A stretch of DNA of 64,000 nucleotides from Rhizobium sophoriradicis (GTDB taxonomy: Bacteria > Pseudomonadota > Alphaproteobacteria > Rhizobiales > Rhizobiaceae): the NCBI RefSeq assembly GCF_003939025.1, contig NZ_RQIH01000009.1:62001-126000 (forward strand), in the 5' to 3' direction. Below the pieces are notes generated by a model. That model was not told the DNA's origin and ran no database searches. It was given only the letters and a program-made list of their open reading frames with translations. This document shows positions 9,394 to 18,621 of the stretch, in pieces. Within the stretch, counting starts at the first letter, position 1. Each line of letters begins with the position of its first letter. A program made the translations under genes and the position numbers.

Positions 9394-11415
9394 ATGACAT
9401 CCAAAGACAAGCCAAAACGCCCGGGCGCAAAGCCCTTTTCACGCGACGCCGGGACCAAGGCCGGTCCGAAAGCGGGTGGCGCGAAGCCGGCAAAGGCTGC
9501 AGCCGCGCGCCCGACTGCGCCCGAAACCGAGAGCGACGCCAAGGCCGAACGCATTTCCAAAGTGATGGCGCGCGCCGGCGTCGCCTCTCGCCGCGACATC
9601 GAACGCATGATCATGGAAGGCCGGGTGACGCTGAACGGCAGGGTTCTCGAAACTCCCGTCGTCAACGTCACGCTTGCCGACCGCATCGAGGTCGACGGTG
9701 TGCCGATCCGCGGCATCGAGCGCACCAGGCTGTGGCTCTATCATAAGCCGGCCGGGCTGGTGACCACCAATGCCGATCCGGAAGGCCGCGCGACCGTCTT
9801 CGACAACCTGCCGGAAGAACTGCCGCGCGTCATGTCGATCGGCCGTCTCGATATCAACACCGAAGGCCTGCTGCTGCTGACCAATGATGGTGGTCTTGCC
9901 CGCGCGCTCGAGCTGCCGGCGACCGGCTGGTTGCGCCGCTACCGCGTCCGCGCCCATGGCGAGATCGATCAGGAGGCGCTCGACAAGCTGAAGGACGGCA
10001 TCGCCGTCGACGGCGTGCTCTATGGCTCGATCGAGGCGACGCTCGACCGCACGCAAGGCTCGAATGTCTGGATCACCATGGGCCTGCGCGAAGGCAAGAA
10101 CCGCGAAATCAAGAACGTGATGGGCGCGCTCGGCCTCGACGTCAACCGTCTGATCCGCATTTCCTACGGCCCGTTCCAGCTCGGCGACTTGCCGGAAGGC
10201 CATGTCATCGAAGTACGTGGCCGCACGCTGCGCGATCAGCTCGGCCCGCGCCTGATCGAGGAAGCCAAGGCGAATTTCGATGCACCGATCTACAATGCGC
10301 CGGCCGTTGCCGCCGAGGAAGAGGCGCAAGCCCCAGTACCGGAAAAACGCGAGCGGCCGCGCCGCGATGAGGACAAGCGCGAACGCGCGCTGAGCCGCCT
10401 CGACACCAAGCGTGACGATCGCCGCGGCGGCGGACGCAGAGAAGACGACCGCCGCGATGGCGGCCGCTTCGACGACGACAAGCCGAAGCGTCCCCAGCCG
10501 CTCGGCCAGCGCCGCAGCGCCAATGTCTGGATGGCGCCGGGCGCCCGGCCGCTCGGCGAAAAGGCGGCCGCGAAAGCCGCCAAGAACGCGCAGACCGCGC
10601 GCCGGCGCGGCGAAGAGCGGCCGGCAAAGGGCACCGGTTCCCACCATATCGAGGATCGCCCGCGCACCCAGATTAATCGCGTGCGCGAGGAGGACGGCGA
10701 ATGGATCCGCTCGAGCGAGCAGCCCAGTCGCAAGGATGAGGGCGAAGGCTCCGGCCGCAAGCGCTCTTTCGGGGATCGCCCGGCGCGCGAGGATCGCGGC
10801 TTTGGCGTCCGCCCGGCGCGCGGTGAACGCCGCCCGCGCGACGCGGGTGACGAACGTCCGCGTGCCAGAAGCTCTGCCGGCGAAGGCCGGCCGGAACGTC
10901 CACGCGGTGACCGGCCTTTCGGCGATCGTCCCTCGCGTGGTGACCGGCCCTTCGGCGACAAGCCGCGCGGTGACCGCAAGCCGCGTGCGGATGGCGACGA
11001 GCGTCCTCGTGCCGCCAGAGCCTCCACCGGCGAAGCCCGTTCGGAGCGTCCGCGCGGCGACCGGCCTTTCGGCGATCGTCCTTCGCGTGGCGACCGCCCA
11101 TTCGGCGACAAGCCGCGTGGCGACCGCAGACCGCGCGAGGACGGTGATGAGCGCCCGCGGGCAGCCAGAAGTTTTGCCGGTGAGGGTCGCTCCGAGCGTC
11201 CGCGCGGCGAAAGATCGTTCGGCGACAAGCCTTCGGGGGACAAGCCGCGCGGCAAGGGCTTCGGCGCCAAGCCCGGTGGGGCGAAGAATTTCTCCGGCAA
11301 GCCGAAGGGCAAGCCAGGCAGTGACAGGCCGGGCGGCGACAGGCCTGCGGGCGGCCCGTCCAGAGGTGGTGCAAAAGGAAAGGGCATGACGCGCGGTGCG
11401 GATCGTCGGCGGTGA
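9394..11415 (+). CDS. RsuA/RluB-family rRNA pseudouridine synthase with long Arg/Gly-rich tail
   Basis: The 673-residue protein has a Lys/Ala-rich leader, an S4 RNA-binding domain (about residues 51-105) and a pseudouridine synthase domain with the catalytic motif GRLDINTEGLL (Asp 153). The catalytic part ends near residue 300. The remaining ~370 residues are low-complexity and very basic, with GDRPFGDRPSRGDRPFGDKP modules repeated. Most family members are 240-300 residues, though long tails are known in alphaproteobacteria. The tail is probably a disordered RNA-binding region. The gene overlaps rsmD by 20 bases, so two rRNA-modifying enzymes are translationally linked. RluB (23S rRNA) is the likeliest role. 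Confidence 0.93.
   Translation: MTSKDKPKRPGAKPFSRDAGTKAGPKAGGAKPAKAAAARPTAPETESDAKAERISKVMARAGVASRRDIERMIMEGRVTLNGRVLETPVVNVTLADRIEVDGVPIRGIERTRLWLYHKPAGLVTTNADPEGRATVFDNLPEELPRVMSIGRLDINTEGLLLLTNDGGLARALELPATGWLRRYRVRAHGEIDQEALDKLKDGIAVDGVLYGSIEATLDRTQGSNVWITMGLREGKNREIKNVMGALGLDVNRLIRISYGPFQLGDLPEGHVIEVRGRTLRDQLGPRLIEEAKANFDAPIYNAPAVAAEEEAQAPVPEKRERPRRDEDKRERALSRLDTKRDDRRGGGRREDDRRDGGRFDDDKPKRPQPLGQRRSANVWMAPGARPLGEKAAAKAAKNAQTARRRGEERPAKGTGSHHIEDRPRTQINRVREEDGEWIRSSEQPSRKDEGEGSGRKRSFGDRPAREDRGFGVRPARGERRPRDAGDERPRARSSAGEGRPERPRGDRPFGDRPSRGDRPFGDKPRGDRKPRADGDERPRAARASTGEARSERPRGDRPFGDRPSRGDRPFGDKPRGDRRPREDGDERPRAARSFAGEGRSERPRGERSFGDKPSGDKPRGKGFGAKPGGAKNFSGKPKGKPGSDRPGGDRPAGGPSRGGAKGKGMTRGADRRR
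10894..11240 (+). repeat. 150-base in-frame tandem repeat in the pseudouridine synthase tail
   Basis: Unit 1 (10894-11043) and unit 2 (11044-11193) are each exactly 150 bases, or 50 codons. Both begin ERPRGDRPFGDRPSRGDRPF. A third, partial and diverged unit starts at 11194 (ERPRGERSFGDKPSG). The DNA copies are close but differ at many third positions, so the expansion is not very recent, or is being kept by selection. Confidence 0.9.
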
Positions 11416-11956
11416 GTTTCGCGGACGGCCTCTCGCCGTGCCAAAGTCCAACGATATCCGGCCGACTGCCGACCGGACACGCGAGAGCCTGTTCAATATA
11501 TTGAGCCATGCCTATCCGGAATGCGTCGACGGCACCCGGATCCTCGACCTTTTCGCCGGCACCGGCGCCGTCGGCCTCGAAGCCGTGTCGCGCGGCTGTC
11601 GCCATGCGCTCTTCGTCGAAAACAGCGTCGAGGGCAGGGCGCTGCTTTGGGAAAACATCGATGCGCTCGGCCTGCACGGCCGCACGCGCATCCTGCGCCG
11701 CGATGCCACCGATCTCGGCAGCGTCGGCAATCTCGAAGCCTTCGACGTGCTGTTTGCCGATCCGCCCTATGGCAAGGGTCTCGGGGAGAAGGCGATGGCG
11801 GCGGCGGCGCAAGGCGGCTGGCTCAGGCCAGGCGCGATCGCGGTGCTCGAAGAACGCGCCGATATTGTCGTTTCCGTGCATCCTTCCTATGTCTTCCTCG
11901 AAAACCGCATCTTTGGCGATACGAGGGTGCATTTCTTCCGGTATCAGCCGCAATAA
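11396..11956 (+). CDS. rsmD: 16S rRNA (guanine(966)-N2)-methyltransferase
   Basis: RsmD methylates G966 of 16S rRNA in the assembled 30S particle using SAM. The 186-residue protein begins MRIVGGEFRGRPL (GTG start). It has the SAM-binding motif DLFAGTGAVGLEA near residue 50 and the catalytic DPPYGKG near residue 121. The start overlaps the end of the pseudouridine synthase gene by 20 bases. Length and motifs are normal. Confidence 0.96.
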   Translation: MRIVGGEFRGRPLAVPKSNDIRPTADRTRESLFNILSHAYPECVDGTRILDLFAGTGAVGLEAVSRGCRHALFVENSVEGRALLWENIDALGLHGRTRILRRDATDLGSVGNLEAFDVLFADPPYGKGLGEKAMAAAAQGGWLRPGAIAVLEERADIVVSVHPSYVFLENRIFGDTRVHFFRYQPQ

Positions 11957-11969
11957 GCGGGGGCGGGGC

Positions 11970-12851
11970 GTGCAGCAGGCAGAGATCATCAGCCCGAAAC
12001 TGCCTGCGATCAGCGACCTTCCGACGGTCGCTGTCGCTTTCGGCGGCGGCGGCGCGCGCGGACTTGCCCATATCCATATCATCGAGACGCTCGACGAACT
12101 CGGCATCCGCCCGGTGGCGATATCAGGCTCGTCGATGGGCGCAATCATGGGGGCCGGCATGGCCGCCGGCATGTCCGGGGCTGAAATCCGCGAACATGCG
12201 CTGACGACCGTCGGCAACAAGACGGCCGTCGTCGCCCGCATCTGGGGGCTGAGGCCGGCGACGGTGCGTGATGCGGTGGCCAAGGGCATCCGCATCGGCC
12301 AGTTCAATCTGGAGCGGATCTTGAAAGCCTTTCTGCCGGCCGAGCTGCCGGCCCGCTTCGAGGATCTGCTGGTGCCGATGAAAGTCATCACCACGGATTA
12401 TTACGGACAGAGCGAAGTCATCATCGAAGAGGGCGAGCTGTTTCCGGCACTCGCCGCCTCGTCCGCCATACCCGCCGTCTTCATGCCGGTGCGCCTGCGC
12501 GGCCGGGTGATGATCGACGGCGGCATCAGCAATCCGGTGCCCTATGAACCGCTGATGGATCTTGCCGACATCGTCGTCGGCATCGATGTCGTCGGCGCGC
12601 CGGAAGGCGACGGCACCCATATTCCGAACCGCATGGAAAGCATCTTCGGCTCGGGCCAGCTGATGATGCAGACGGCGATAACGCTGAAGCTGAAGCTCCG
12701 CGCGCCGCACATCTTCCTGCGCCCAGCCGTCGGCCGCACCGGCGTTATGGATTTCTTGAAGGCGCGCGACGTGCTCGCCATGTCCGTCGGCGTCAAGGAC
12801 GACCTGAAATTCGCCCTCGACCGGGAAATCGAAGCGCGGCTGAAGCGCTAG
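11970..12851 (+). CDS. Patatin-like phospholipase
   Basis: A 293-residue lipid acyl hydrolase of the patatin/RssA class. The oxyanion loop FGGGGARG lies at residues 24-31, the nucleophile elbow is GSSMG (Ser 55), and the second dyad residue is in DGG (Asp 183). I use the GTG at 11970, 13 bases after rsmD, because the longer open frame would overlap rsmD entirely. There is no signal peptide, so it is probably cytoplasmic or membrane-peripheral. The substrate is not known. Confidence 0.9.
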   Translation: MQQAEIISPKLPAISDLPTVAVAFGGGGARGLAHIHIIETLDELGIRPVAISGSSMGAIMGAGMAAGMSGAEIREHALTTVGNKTAVVARIWGLRPATVRDAVAKGIRIGQFNLERILKAFLPAELPARFEDLLVPMKVITTDYYGQSEVIIEEGELFPALAASSAIPAVFMPVRLRGRVMIDGGISNPVPYEPLMDLADIVVGIDVVGAPEGDGTHIPNRMESIFGSGQLMMQTAITLKLKLRAPHIFLRPAVGRTGVMDFLKARDVLAMSVGVKDDLKFALDREIEARLKR

Positions 12852-12860
12852 AACACAGTA

Positions 12861-13313
12861 TTATTGGGCATGGCCCTCATGGCCGCCGCCGGCGCCGTTC
12901 GATGCCTCGTTCATCATCATGACCGTGCCTTCGAAGGTTGAGAACAGCGCCAGCGCGGAGGGATCGAGGCCGGCTTCGGCATCTTTCAGTTTCGCAGCCA
13001 GCTCAGTGGCATCATTTGCCGAGAGCCCGATCTTCTCCAGGGTCCCCGCATCCTTCAGGCTGTCGCCGCTGCTGAGATAGATGCTCCAGCCATGATGCGT
13101 CTTTTTCAAGAGGGCGCGTCCACCGCGCCCGTCCTGTCGCCAGCCGGCGATCGCCCAATCGGCCTCGACGACGACCGGGGCGATGTCCAATGGCTTATCT
13201 GGCGTTTCGAACAGCAGCTTCAGCCTTGCCGGGATCGCCTGCAGTGGATCGTCATCCGCTGATGCCATGGATGCGAAGAGCATGCAGGCAAGAAGTGCAA
13301 TGATCGTCTTCAT
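12861..13313 (-). CDS. Copper-uptake-system-associated secreted protein
   Basis: A 150-residue protein with a clear signal peptide (cleavage after MASA, residue 19). The mature domain has the pattern PVVVEADWAIAGWRQDGRGG ... SGDSLKDA ... FSTFEGTV and ends in a His-rich tail (GGGHEGHAQ). This matches the family annotated as copper-uptake-system-associated; that family label is from memory. The tail could bind metal. It is the last gene of a leftward cluster after the PepSY membrane protein, 13 bases away. Periplasmic. Confidence 0.75.
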   Translation of the reverse strand: MKTIIALLACMLFASMASADDDPLQAIPARLKLLFETPDKPLDIAPVVVEADWAIAGWRQDGRGGRALLKKTHHGWSIYLSSGDSLKDAGTLEKIGLSANDATELAAKLKDAEAGLDPSALALFSTFEGTVMMMNEASNGAGGGHEGHAQ

Positions 13314-13326
13314 CGAATGGTCTCCC

Positions 13327-14700
13327 TCAAGCGAGAACGCGTTTCAACACGGGTACGAAGCGCACGACGATCTGGTCGAAGGCGATCATGGCAACAATGG
13401 CGAGCCCGCTCATCGGGAAGGCGACTGCGAAGATGGTGGTAATCACCCACAGGCCGTAATAGACCGAGCGCTTCGGCGGCATGGGCGGCACGCCGAGTCG
13501 GCCGGCCGGGCGCCGTTTCCACCACATGATGACACCAGTCACGCAGCTGAGCACGATTGCCAGGCAGGTTGCGAGCATCAGCGACTGGTTGAAACGCCCC
13601 CATTCCTGTCCCTGGTGGACATTGATGCCCCATTCGATCATCTTTCCGAGGAACGGATATTGGTTGAAGCCGATATCGATCAGCGGTTTGCCGGAATACT
13701 GGTCGATATGGATGGTGCGTTCGTCGGCGAGATCGTCGGGAAAGAGCGAGGCGGTATAGACACCGGTCTCGTCGGAGGGGATCGCCATGTCGAAGCCCGG
13801 CGCCATGCCCAGGCGCCTGGCGATCTCCACGGCTTTGTCGAGACCGATTGGCTTGGCCGATTGCGCTCTGGCAATATCGGAAAGCGGAACCGGCGCCTTC
13901 TCGATGATCCAGCCGCTTTTCGGCAGGATGTCCTCGGTGACCTTCAGCGATTTCGGCACGTCATCCCAGAGCTGGACGGGATAGCCGAGGCCGTGTTCGG
14001 TCAGCCAGGCATTGGCGTTCGCGCCCCAGTAGCCCGACCACGGCATGCCTGTGATCGCCAGGAAGAAGATCAGCACACCGGCGAAGGCGCCCGTCACCGC
14101 ATGCAGGTCGCGCCAGAAAACCCGGCGGCCCGGCGTTCCCCGCACACTGACGACACCACCCGTCTGGCGGCGCGGCCACCAGAGATAGATGCCGGTGACG
14201 ACGAGCACCATGGCAAAGCCGCCGGTGATCTCAATCAGCCGGTTCGTTGTACCGCCGAAAAAGGCCAGGCTGTGGATGCGCTTGACGACATAATTGAACT
14301 CGTCGGTCGATCCGACCACATCGAGCACCTTGCCGTCATAGGGGTTGACGAAGACCAGCGTGGCGCCGGCATCGCTGGCGACGGTGACGATGGCCGATCG
14401 CTCGGGTCCGGCCGGGTCCTTGTAGGAGGTCGCCGTCGAGCCCAGCACGGCGGCGGCGGCGATCTCAGCAACTCGCTTCGCCGGCAGCGCCTGGCCGGCC
14501 GGCTGGACGATGTAGCGGTAGCCGAAGACGCTGTCGTTGATCTCGTCCTTAAAGAGATAGAGCGATCCGGTCACAGCCAGATTGAGCATGAAGGGGATGA
14601 CGAGAAGCCCGGCAAAGAAATGCCAGCGCCAGATGGCGCGGTAGAGCGAAACGCCGCTGGCGGCGTCCTCCGCCGGTCCGGCGGCAGTAATGGTCGACAT
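13327..14700 (-). CDS. PepSY-associated membrane protein
   Basis: The 457-residue protein starts at the ATG at 14700 (MSTITAAGPAEDAAS). It has an N-terminal membrane helix (WRWHFFAGLLVIPFMLNLAV), a PepSY-type periplasmic domain, a second hairpin (GFAMVLVVTGIYLWWPRR), a helix at FAGVLIFFLAITG, another periplasmic domain, and two C-terminal helices. PepSY_TM proteins act in metal or iron-siderophore uptake and reduction. Its partners here (DUF2946 and a copper-associated protein) suggest copper. Conserved His residues in the helices (WHFF, DLHAVTG, NVHQGQ) could bind metal or haem. Confidence 0.85.
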   Translation of the reverse strand: MSTITAAGPAEDAASGVSLYRAIWRWHFFAGLLVIPFMLNLAVTGSLYLFKDEINDSVFGYRYIVQPAGQALPAKRVAEIAAAAVLGSTATSYKDPAGPERSAIVTVASDAGATLVFVNPYDGKVLDVVGSTDEFNYVVKRIHSLAFFGGTTNRLIEITGGFAMVLVVTGIYLWWPRRQTGGVVSVRGTPGRRVFWRDLHAVTGAFAGVLIFFLAITGMPWSGYWGANANAWLTEHGLGYPVQLWDDVPKSLKVTEDILPKSGWIIEKAPVPLSDIARAQSAKPIGLDKAVEIARRLGMAPGFDMAIPSDETGVYTASLFPDDLADERTIHIDQYSGKPLIDIGFNQYPFLGKMIEWGINVHQGQEWGRFNQSLMLATCLAIVLSCVTGVIMWWKRRPAGRLGVPPMPPKRSVYYGLWVITTIFAVAFPMSGLAIVAMIAFDQIVVRFVPVLKRVLA

Positions 14701-14785
14701 GAGGATGGATCCTATCCGCGGCTGACTGCGGGACGCAACTCGGCCGGCGTTGAAAGGCGTCACGGCGCCTGCCGCAACACGAGGT

Positions 14786-15193
14786 TCAGGCGAGGATAGG
14801 ATCGGAAGGGGGAGCGCGGGGACCGGTATTGGGTGGGAAAAGCTGGCGATGGAAGGCTTCAGCCCGGATCGACAATTCGACCGCAACCGCAAAGCCGATC
14901 GGCGCGCCGGCCACATCCGTCGGCGCCGGCAGCAGCGTGGCGGCGCCGATCCGGCAGGCTTCGCAGCCATGCGAATGCGCCTTGTCGTGTTTGTCGGTGC
15001 CTGACTCATCCGTGACGGTCACACAAAGCGTCGGCAGGGTCCCGTCCGGAAGCACGTATTGAGCGAGCTCGGCCGGATCGAACGTGCCGGCAGCTGAGGC
15101 GGGGGTTTGATGGGCGAACCCGACGAACACCAGCGCGACGGCGCACAGGATGCGCAGTGCCCATTGTTCGATGTGTTTCGTCAGCCTAATCAA
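14786..15193 (-). CDS. DUF2946-like small metal-associated protein
   Basis: A 135-residue protein with an N-terminal hydrophobic segment (WALRILCAVALVFVGFAHQ), so membrane-bound or exported, followed by a HxHGCEACRIGAA motif. The C-x-x-C with nearby His residues is typical of DUF2946, often found near copper genes. I use the TTG start at 15193 because GAGGAAAAT sits directly before it and the first hydrophobic helix then lies at the N-terminus. The longer frame from 15304 would put 37 extra charged residues before it. First gene of the copper-linked cluster; inference on metal. Confidence 0.65.
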   Translation of the reverse strand: MIRLTKHIEQWALRILCAVALVFVGFAHQTPASAAGTFDPAELAQYVLPDGTLPTLCVTVTDESGTDKHDKAHSHGCEACRIGAATLLPAPTDVAGAPIGFAVAVELSIRAEAFHRQLFPPNTGPRAPPSDPILA

Positions 15194-15312
15194 ATTTTCC
15201 TCTCGGATCGCGCCGATTGCCCGCTTGATAAACGCCGGCCCGCTCACAATCAATGCGTCACTTTTGCGGGACCGCTCGTCGGTCGCCCCAGTAGGGCTTG
15301 ACAAGACGGGGG

Positions 15313-17127
15313 TCAGGCCTCCGCCGTCGCATCCGCGGTGCCCGCCAGCGGATCGTCCTCGAAGGGATCGGCGGCGCGTTTCGGCTTGACCAGCGGTTCG
15401 GGGCGAACCGGGTGGGAAAACAGCATGTCGCGCCCGGCTTGCAGCCCCTCCGAAACCTGCAGGGCGAGCCGCGCCTCGTCGCGTTTGCGGATATCCTCGC
15501 CGATCTCATAGGCGTCGACCTCGGGAACGCCGAGCGCTTCCAGCGTCCGCCGTCCGAAGAGCAGGCCGGATTCCAGCGTTTCGCGCAGCTCGTAATCGAC
15601 GCCCTTGTTGCGCAGTTCGATCGAATGGATGCGGTCGTAGGAACGCACATAGAGCCTGGTGTGCGGATAATCCGCCTGCACCAGCTCAACCACCTTGTCG
15701 GTGACCTCCTTCTTCTGCGTGCAGACGAGCACGATCTTTGCCCGGTCGATGCCGGCGGAGCGCAGCACGTCCTTGCGGGTGCCGTCGCCGAAATAGATGC
15801 GGAAGCCGAAGGAGGAGGCCTGGCGGATGCGGTCCGCCGAAAACTCGATGACGGTGACGCTGCGTCCGCCGGCAAGCAGGATCTGCGCGGCGATCTGGCC
15901 GAAACGCGAGAAGCCGACCATCAGCACGTCGGCGCCGGCGCCCTCGAAATCCTCGTCCAGCTCCTCATGTTCGTCGCCGTTGAGCAGCCGTTTCGAAAGT
16001 GCGGCCCCGATCGGCGTCAGCGCCATGGAGAGCGTGACGATCGCCACCAGCAGTGATGCCGTGCTCGTCGACATCAGCCCGGCCGCACCCGCCGTTGTGA
16101 ACAGCACGAAGCCGAATTCGCCGCCCTGCGGCAGCAGGAAGGCAATGCGGATTGCGTCATCGTGCGGCGAGCCGGAGATACGGCAGAGCCCATAGATGGT
16201 GGTCGCCTTGACGGCCATGACGATCGGCACGGCGACGATGACGAAGAGCGCGTTGTCGAAGAGAACGTCGAGCTCCAGCGACAGGCCGACGGCGATGAAG
16301 AAGATGGCGAGCAGTACGCCGCGGAACGGCTCGATATCGGCCTCCAGCTCGTGCCGGTAGGAGGATTCGGCCAGCATCACCCCGGAGAGAAAGGCGCCCA
16401 TCGCCATCGATAGTCCGGCAAGCTGCATCAGGCTCGCCGATCCCATGACGACGAAGAGGGCGGCGGCGATCATCGCCTCGCGGGCGCCGGTGCGGGCGAT
16501 GACCTGGAAGAGCGGCGTCAGCAGGTAGCGTCCGGCAACCACCATTGCCGCCACGGCGCCGACGGCGACGGCAAAATCGGTGAGCGGCGCATTGCTGCCC
16601 TTGCCGCCGCCGTCGAGCACGGAGATCAGCGCCAAGAGCGGCACGATCGCCAGGTCCTGGAATAAGAGCATCGAGAAGGAGCGCTGCCCGTATCTCGTAT
16701 TGACGTCGCCATCGCCCTCGAGGATCTGCATGGCGAAGGCGGTCGAAGACAGCGCCAGGCCGAAGCCCGCGACGATGCTGCCGCGCCAGTCGAGAACGCC
16801 GGAGGCCCAGGCGAGCACGGTCAGCGCCAGCCCCGTCACCACCACCTGGCCCGTGCCGAGGCCGAAAATGTCGCGCCGCATCTGCCAGAGGCGGCTGGGC
16901 TTCAACTCCAGCCCGATAATGAACAGCAGGAAGACGACACCGAGCTCGGCGACGCCGAGGATCTGTTCGCCGTCGGTAATGCCGTGGAAAACAGGACCGA
17001 TGACGACACCGGCGGCGAGATAGCCGAGGACGGTGCCTAGCCCGAGCTTCTTGAAGATCGGCGCGGCGACCACCGCGCCGCCGAGCAGCAGGATCGTTTC
17101 GGAAAAGAGGGCGTTGGGCGCTGACAT
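15313..17127 (-). CDS. CPA2-family cation:proton antiporter, KefB/KefC-like
   Basis: The 604-residue protein has about 12 membrane helices in the Na/H exchanger fold (residues ~5-385), then a cytoplasmic TrkA-N domain (VGFSRFGQIAAQILL near residue 415), and a soluble tail to the end. The nucleotide-binding loop reads GFSRFG where KefC has GFGRFG. I choose the ATG at 17127 (MSAPNALFSETILL) over the longer open frame. KefB/C proteins export potassium in exchange for protons under electrophile stress, but the exact ion is not readable here. It diverges from pmbA. Confidence 0.92.
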   Translation of the reverse strand: MSAPNALFSETILLLGGAVVAAPIFKKLGLGTVLGYLAAGVVIGPVFHGITDGEQILGVAELGVVFLLFIIGLELKPSRLWQMRRDIFGLGTGQVVVTGLALTVLAWASGVLDWRGSIVAGFGLALSSTAFAMQILEGDGDVNTRYGQRSFSMLLFQDLAIVPLLALISVLDGGGKGSNAPLTDFAVAVGAVAAMVVAGRYLLTPLFQVIARTGAREAMIAAALFVVMGSASLMQLAGLSMAMGAFLSGVMLAESSYRHELEADIEPFRGVLLAIFFIAVGLSLELDVLFDNALFVIVAVPIVMAVKATTIYGLCRISGSPHDDAIRIAFLLPQGGEFGFVLFTTAGAAGLMSTSTASLLVAIVTLSMALTPIGAALSKRLLNGDEHEELDEDFEGAGADVLMVGFSRFGQIAAQILLAGGRSVTVIEFSADRIRQASSFGFRIYFGDGTRKDVLRSAGIDRAKIVLVCTQKKEVTDKVVELVQADYPHTRLYVRSYDRIHSIELRNKGVDYELRETLESGLLFGRRTLEALGVPEVDAYEIGEDIRKRDEARLALQVSEGLQAGRDMLFSHPVRPEPLVKPKRAADPFEDDPLAGTADATAEA

Positions 17128-17245
17128 GCTGACAATTCTTTCGGGTGGCGGGGGCACGCAGGCAGTCCCGATAAAGAATCGGCGGCGGCGGCCTTGATGC
17201 TTGGGAGAGTGCACAATAAATGGAAGCCGAAGGAAAGGCCAAATC

Positions 17246-18592
17246 ATGTCCTCTGAAATCGATTCCTCGACACTTCTTTCCCGCGCAAGTCAATTGATCG
17301 ATCTGGCAAGGAAGGCAGGGGCCGACGCCGCCGACGCCGTCGTCGTTCGCTCGCGTTCGCAATCGGTCAGCGTCCGTCTTGGCAAGGTCGAGGGAACGGA
17401 ATCCTCCGAAAGCGACGATTTTTCGCTGCGGGTCTTCATCGGCAAGCGTGTCGCCAGCGTTTCGGCCAATCCCGGCTTCGATCTGCAGGCGCTTGCCGAA
17501 CGTGCCGTCGCCATGGCCAAAGTCTCGCCGGAAGACCCCTTCGCCTGCCTCGCCGATGAGGCGAGCCTTGCGAAATCCTATCCCGACCTGCAATTGTTCG
17601 ACGCCACCGAGGTCTCCTCCGAGATGCTGCGCGAGGCCGCTCTTGCCGCCGAGACGGCGGCCCTTGCGGTCAAGGGTGTGACCAATTCCTCCGGCGCCGG
17701 CGCATCCGGCGGCATGGGCGGCCTTGTTCTGGCCACCTCGCACGGTTTTGCGGGCAGCTACATGGGCTCCCGTTTCGGCCATTCCGTCAGCGTCATCGCT
17801 GGCGAAGGCACCGGCATGGAACGCGACTATGATTTCGACAGCCGCCTCTATTACGCCGAGCTCGACGATCCCGCCGAAATCGGCCGTCGTGCCGGCGAAC
17901 GGGTGGTGAAGCGTATCAATCCGCGCCAGGTTCCGACCGGCAAGAACGTCACCGTCATCTTCGACCCGCGTGTCGCCCGCGGTTTCGTCGGCCATATTGC
18001 CGGCGCGATCAATGGCGCCGCCGTCGCCCGCAAGACCAGCTTCCTGCGCGACAGGATGGGTCAGCAGGTGCTGAAGTCGGGCTTGTCGATCACCGACGAT
18101 CCGCTGATCGTGCGCGGCCCCGCCTCGCGGCCTTTCGACGGCGAGGGCGTGTCCGGCGAGCGGCTGGTGATGATCGAGGACGGGGTTCTGAAGCACTGGT
18201 TTCTTTCGACCTCGACAGGCCGCGAGCTCGGACTTCAGACCAACGGCCGCGGCGTGCGCGGCGGCACCGCCGTTTCGCCGTCCTCCACCAACCTTGCGCT
18301 GGAACCCGGCGACATCTCGCCGGAGGAACTGATCCGCAGCGTCGGCAACGGCTTTTACGTCACCGAACTGATCGGCCACGGCGTCAACATGCTCACCGGC
18401 GAATATAGCCGCGGCGCCACCGGCTTCTGGATCGAAAACGGCGAGCTCGCCTTCCCGGTATCGGAGGTGACGATCGCCTCGAACCTCAAGGACATGTTCA
18501 TGCGCTTGACGCCGGCCAACGACATCGACCGCAAGTTCGGCGTCGCCGCGCCCACCTTCGCCATCGAAGGCATGACGCTCGCAGGTCAGTGA
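17246..18592 (+). CDS. pmbA: PmbA/TldE metalloprotease-family protein
   Basis: A 448-residue TldD/PmbA family protein that normally works with TldD in peptide maturation or antitoxin turnover. Characteristic stretches are GATGFWIENGELAFPVSEVTIASNL-like at the C-terminus and GHGVNMLTGEYSRGA before it. PmbA lacks the HEXXXH zinc site of TldD, and none is seen here. The ATG at 17246 follows AAGGAAAGG. The stop overlaps a GTG of the next gene (GTGA), but I place that start further in. First gene of a long rightward envelope and repair block. Confidence 0.93.
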   Translation: MSSEIDSSTLLSRASQLIDLARKAGADAADAVVVRSRSQSVSVRLGKVEGTESSESDDFSLRVFIGKRVASVSANPGFDLQALAERAVAMAKVSPEDPFACLADEASLAKSYPDLQLFDATEVSSEMLREAALAAETAALAVKGVTNSSGAGASGGMGGLVLATSHGFAGSYMGSRFGHSVSVIAGEGTGMERDYDFDSRLYYAELDDPAEIGRRAGERVVKRINPRQVPTGKNVTVIFDPRVARGFVGHIAGAINGAAVARKTSFLRDRMGQQVLKSGLSITDDPLIVRGPASRPFDGEGVSGERLVMIEDGVLKHWFLSTSTGRELGLQTNGRGVRGGTAVSPSSTNLALEPGDISPEELIRSVGNGFYVTELIGHGVNMLTGEYSRGATGFWIENGELAFPVSEVTIASNLKDMFMRLTPANDIDRKFGVAAPTFAIEGMTLAGQ

Positions 18593-18621
18593 GAAACGAG
18601 CAGAAGGAAGTGATTGACGCG

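Noticed and set aside
10894..11240. Evenly spaced repeats, considered as CRISPR
   Set aside because: The repeats are contiguous 150-base coding units without unique spacers, inside one open frame.
9439..11496. 685-codon minus-strand frame and other long frames opposite the pseudouridine synthase
   Set aside because: They mirror the Arg/Gly-rich repeats of the plus-strand gene; no motif or ribosome site.
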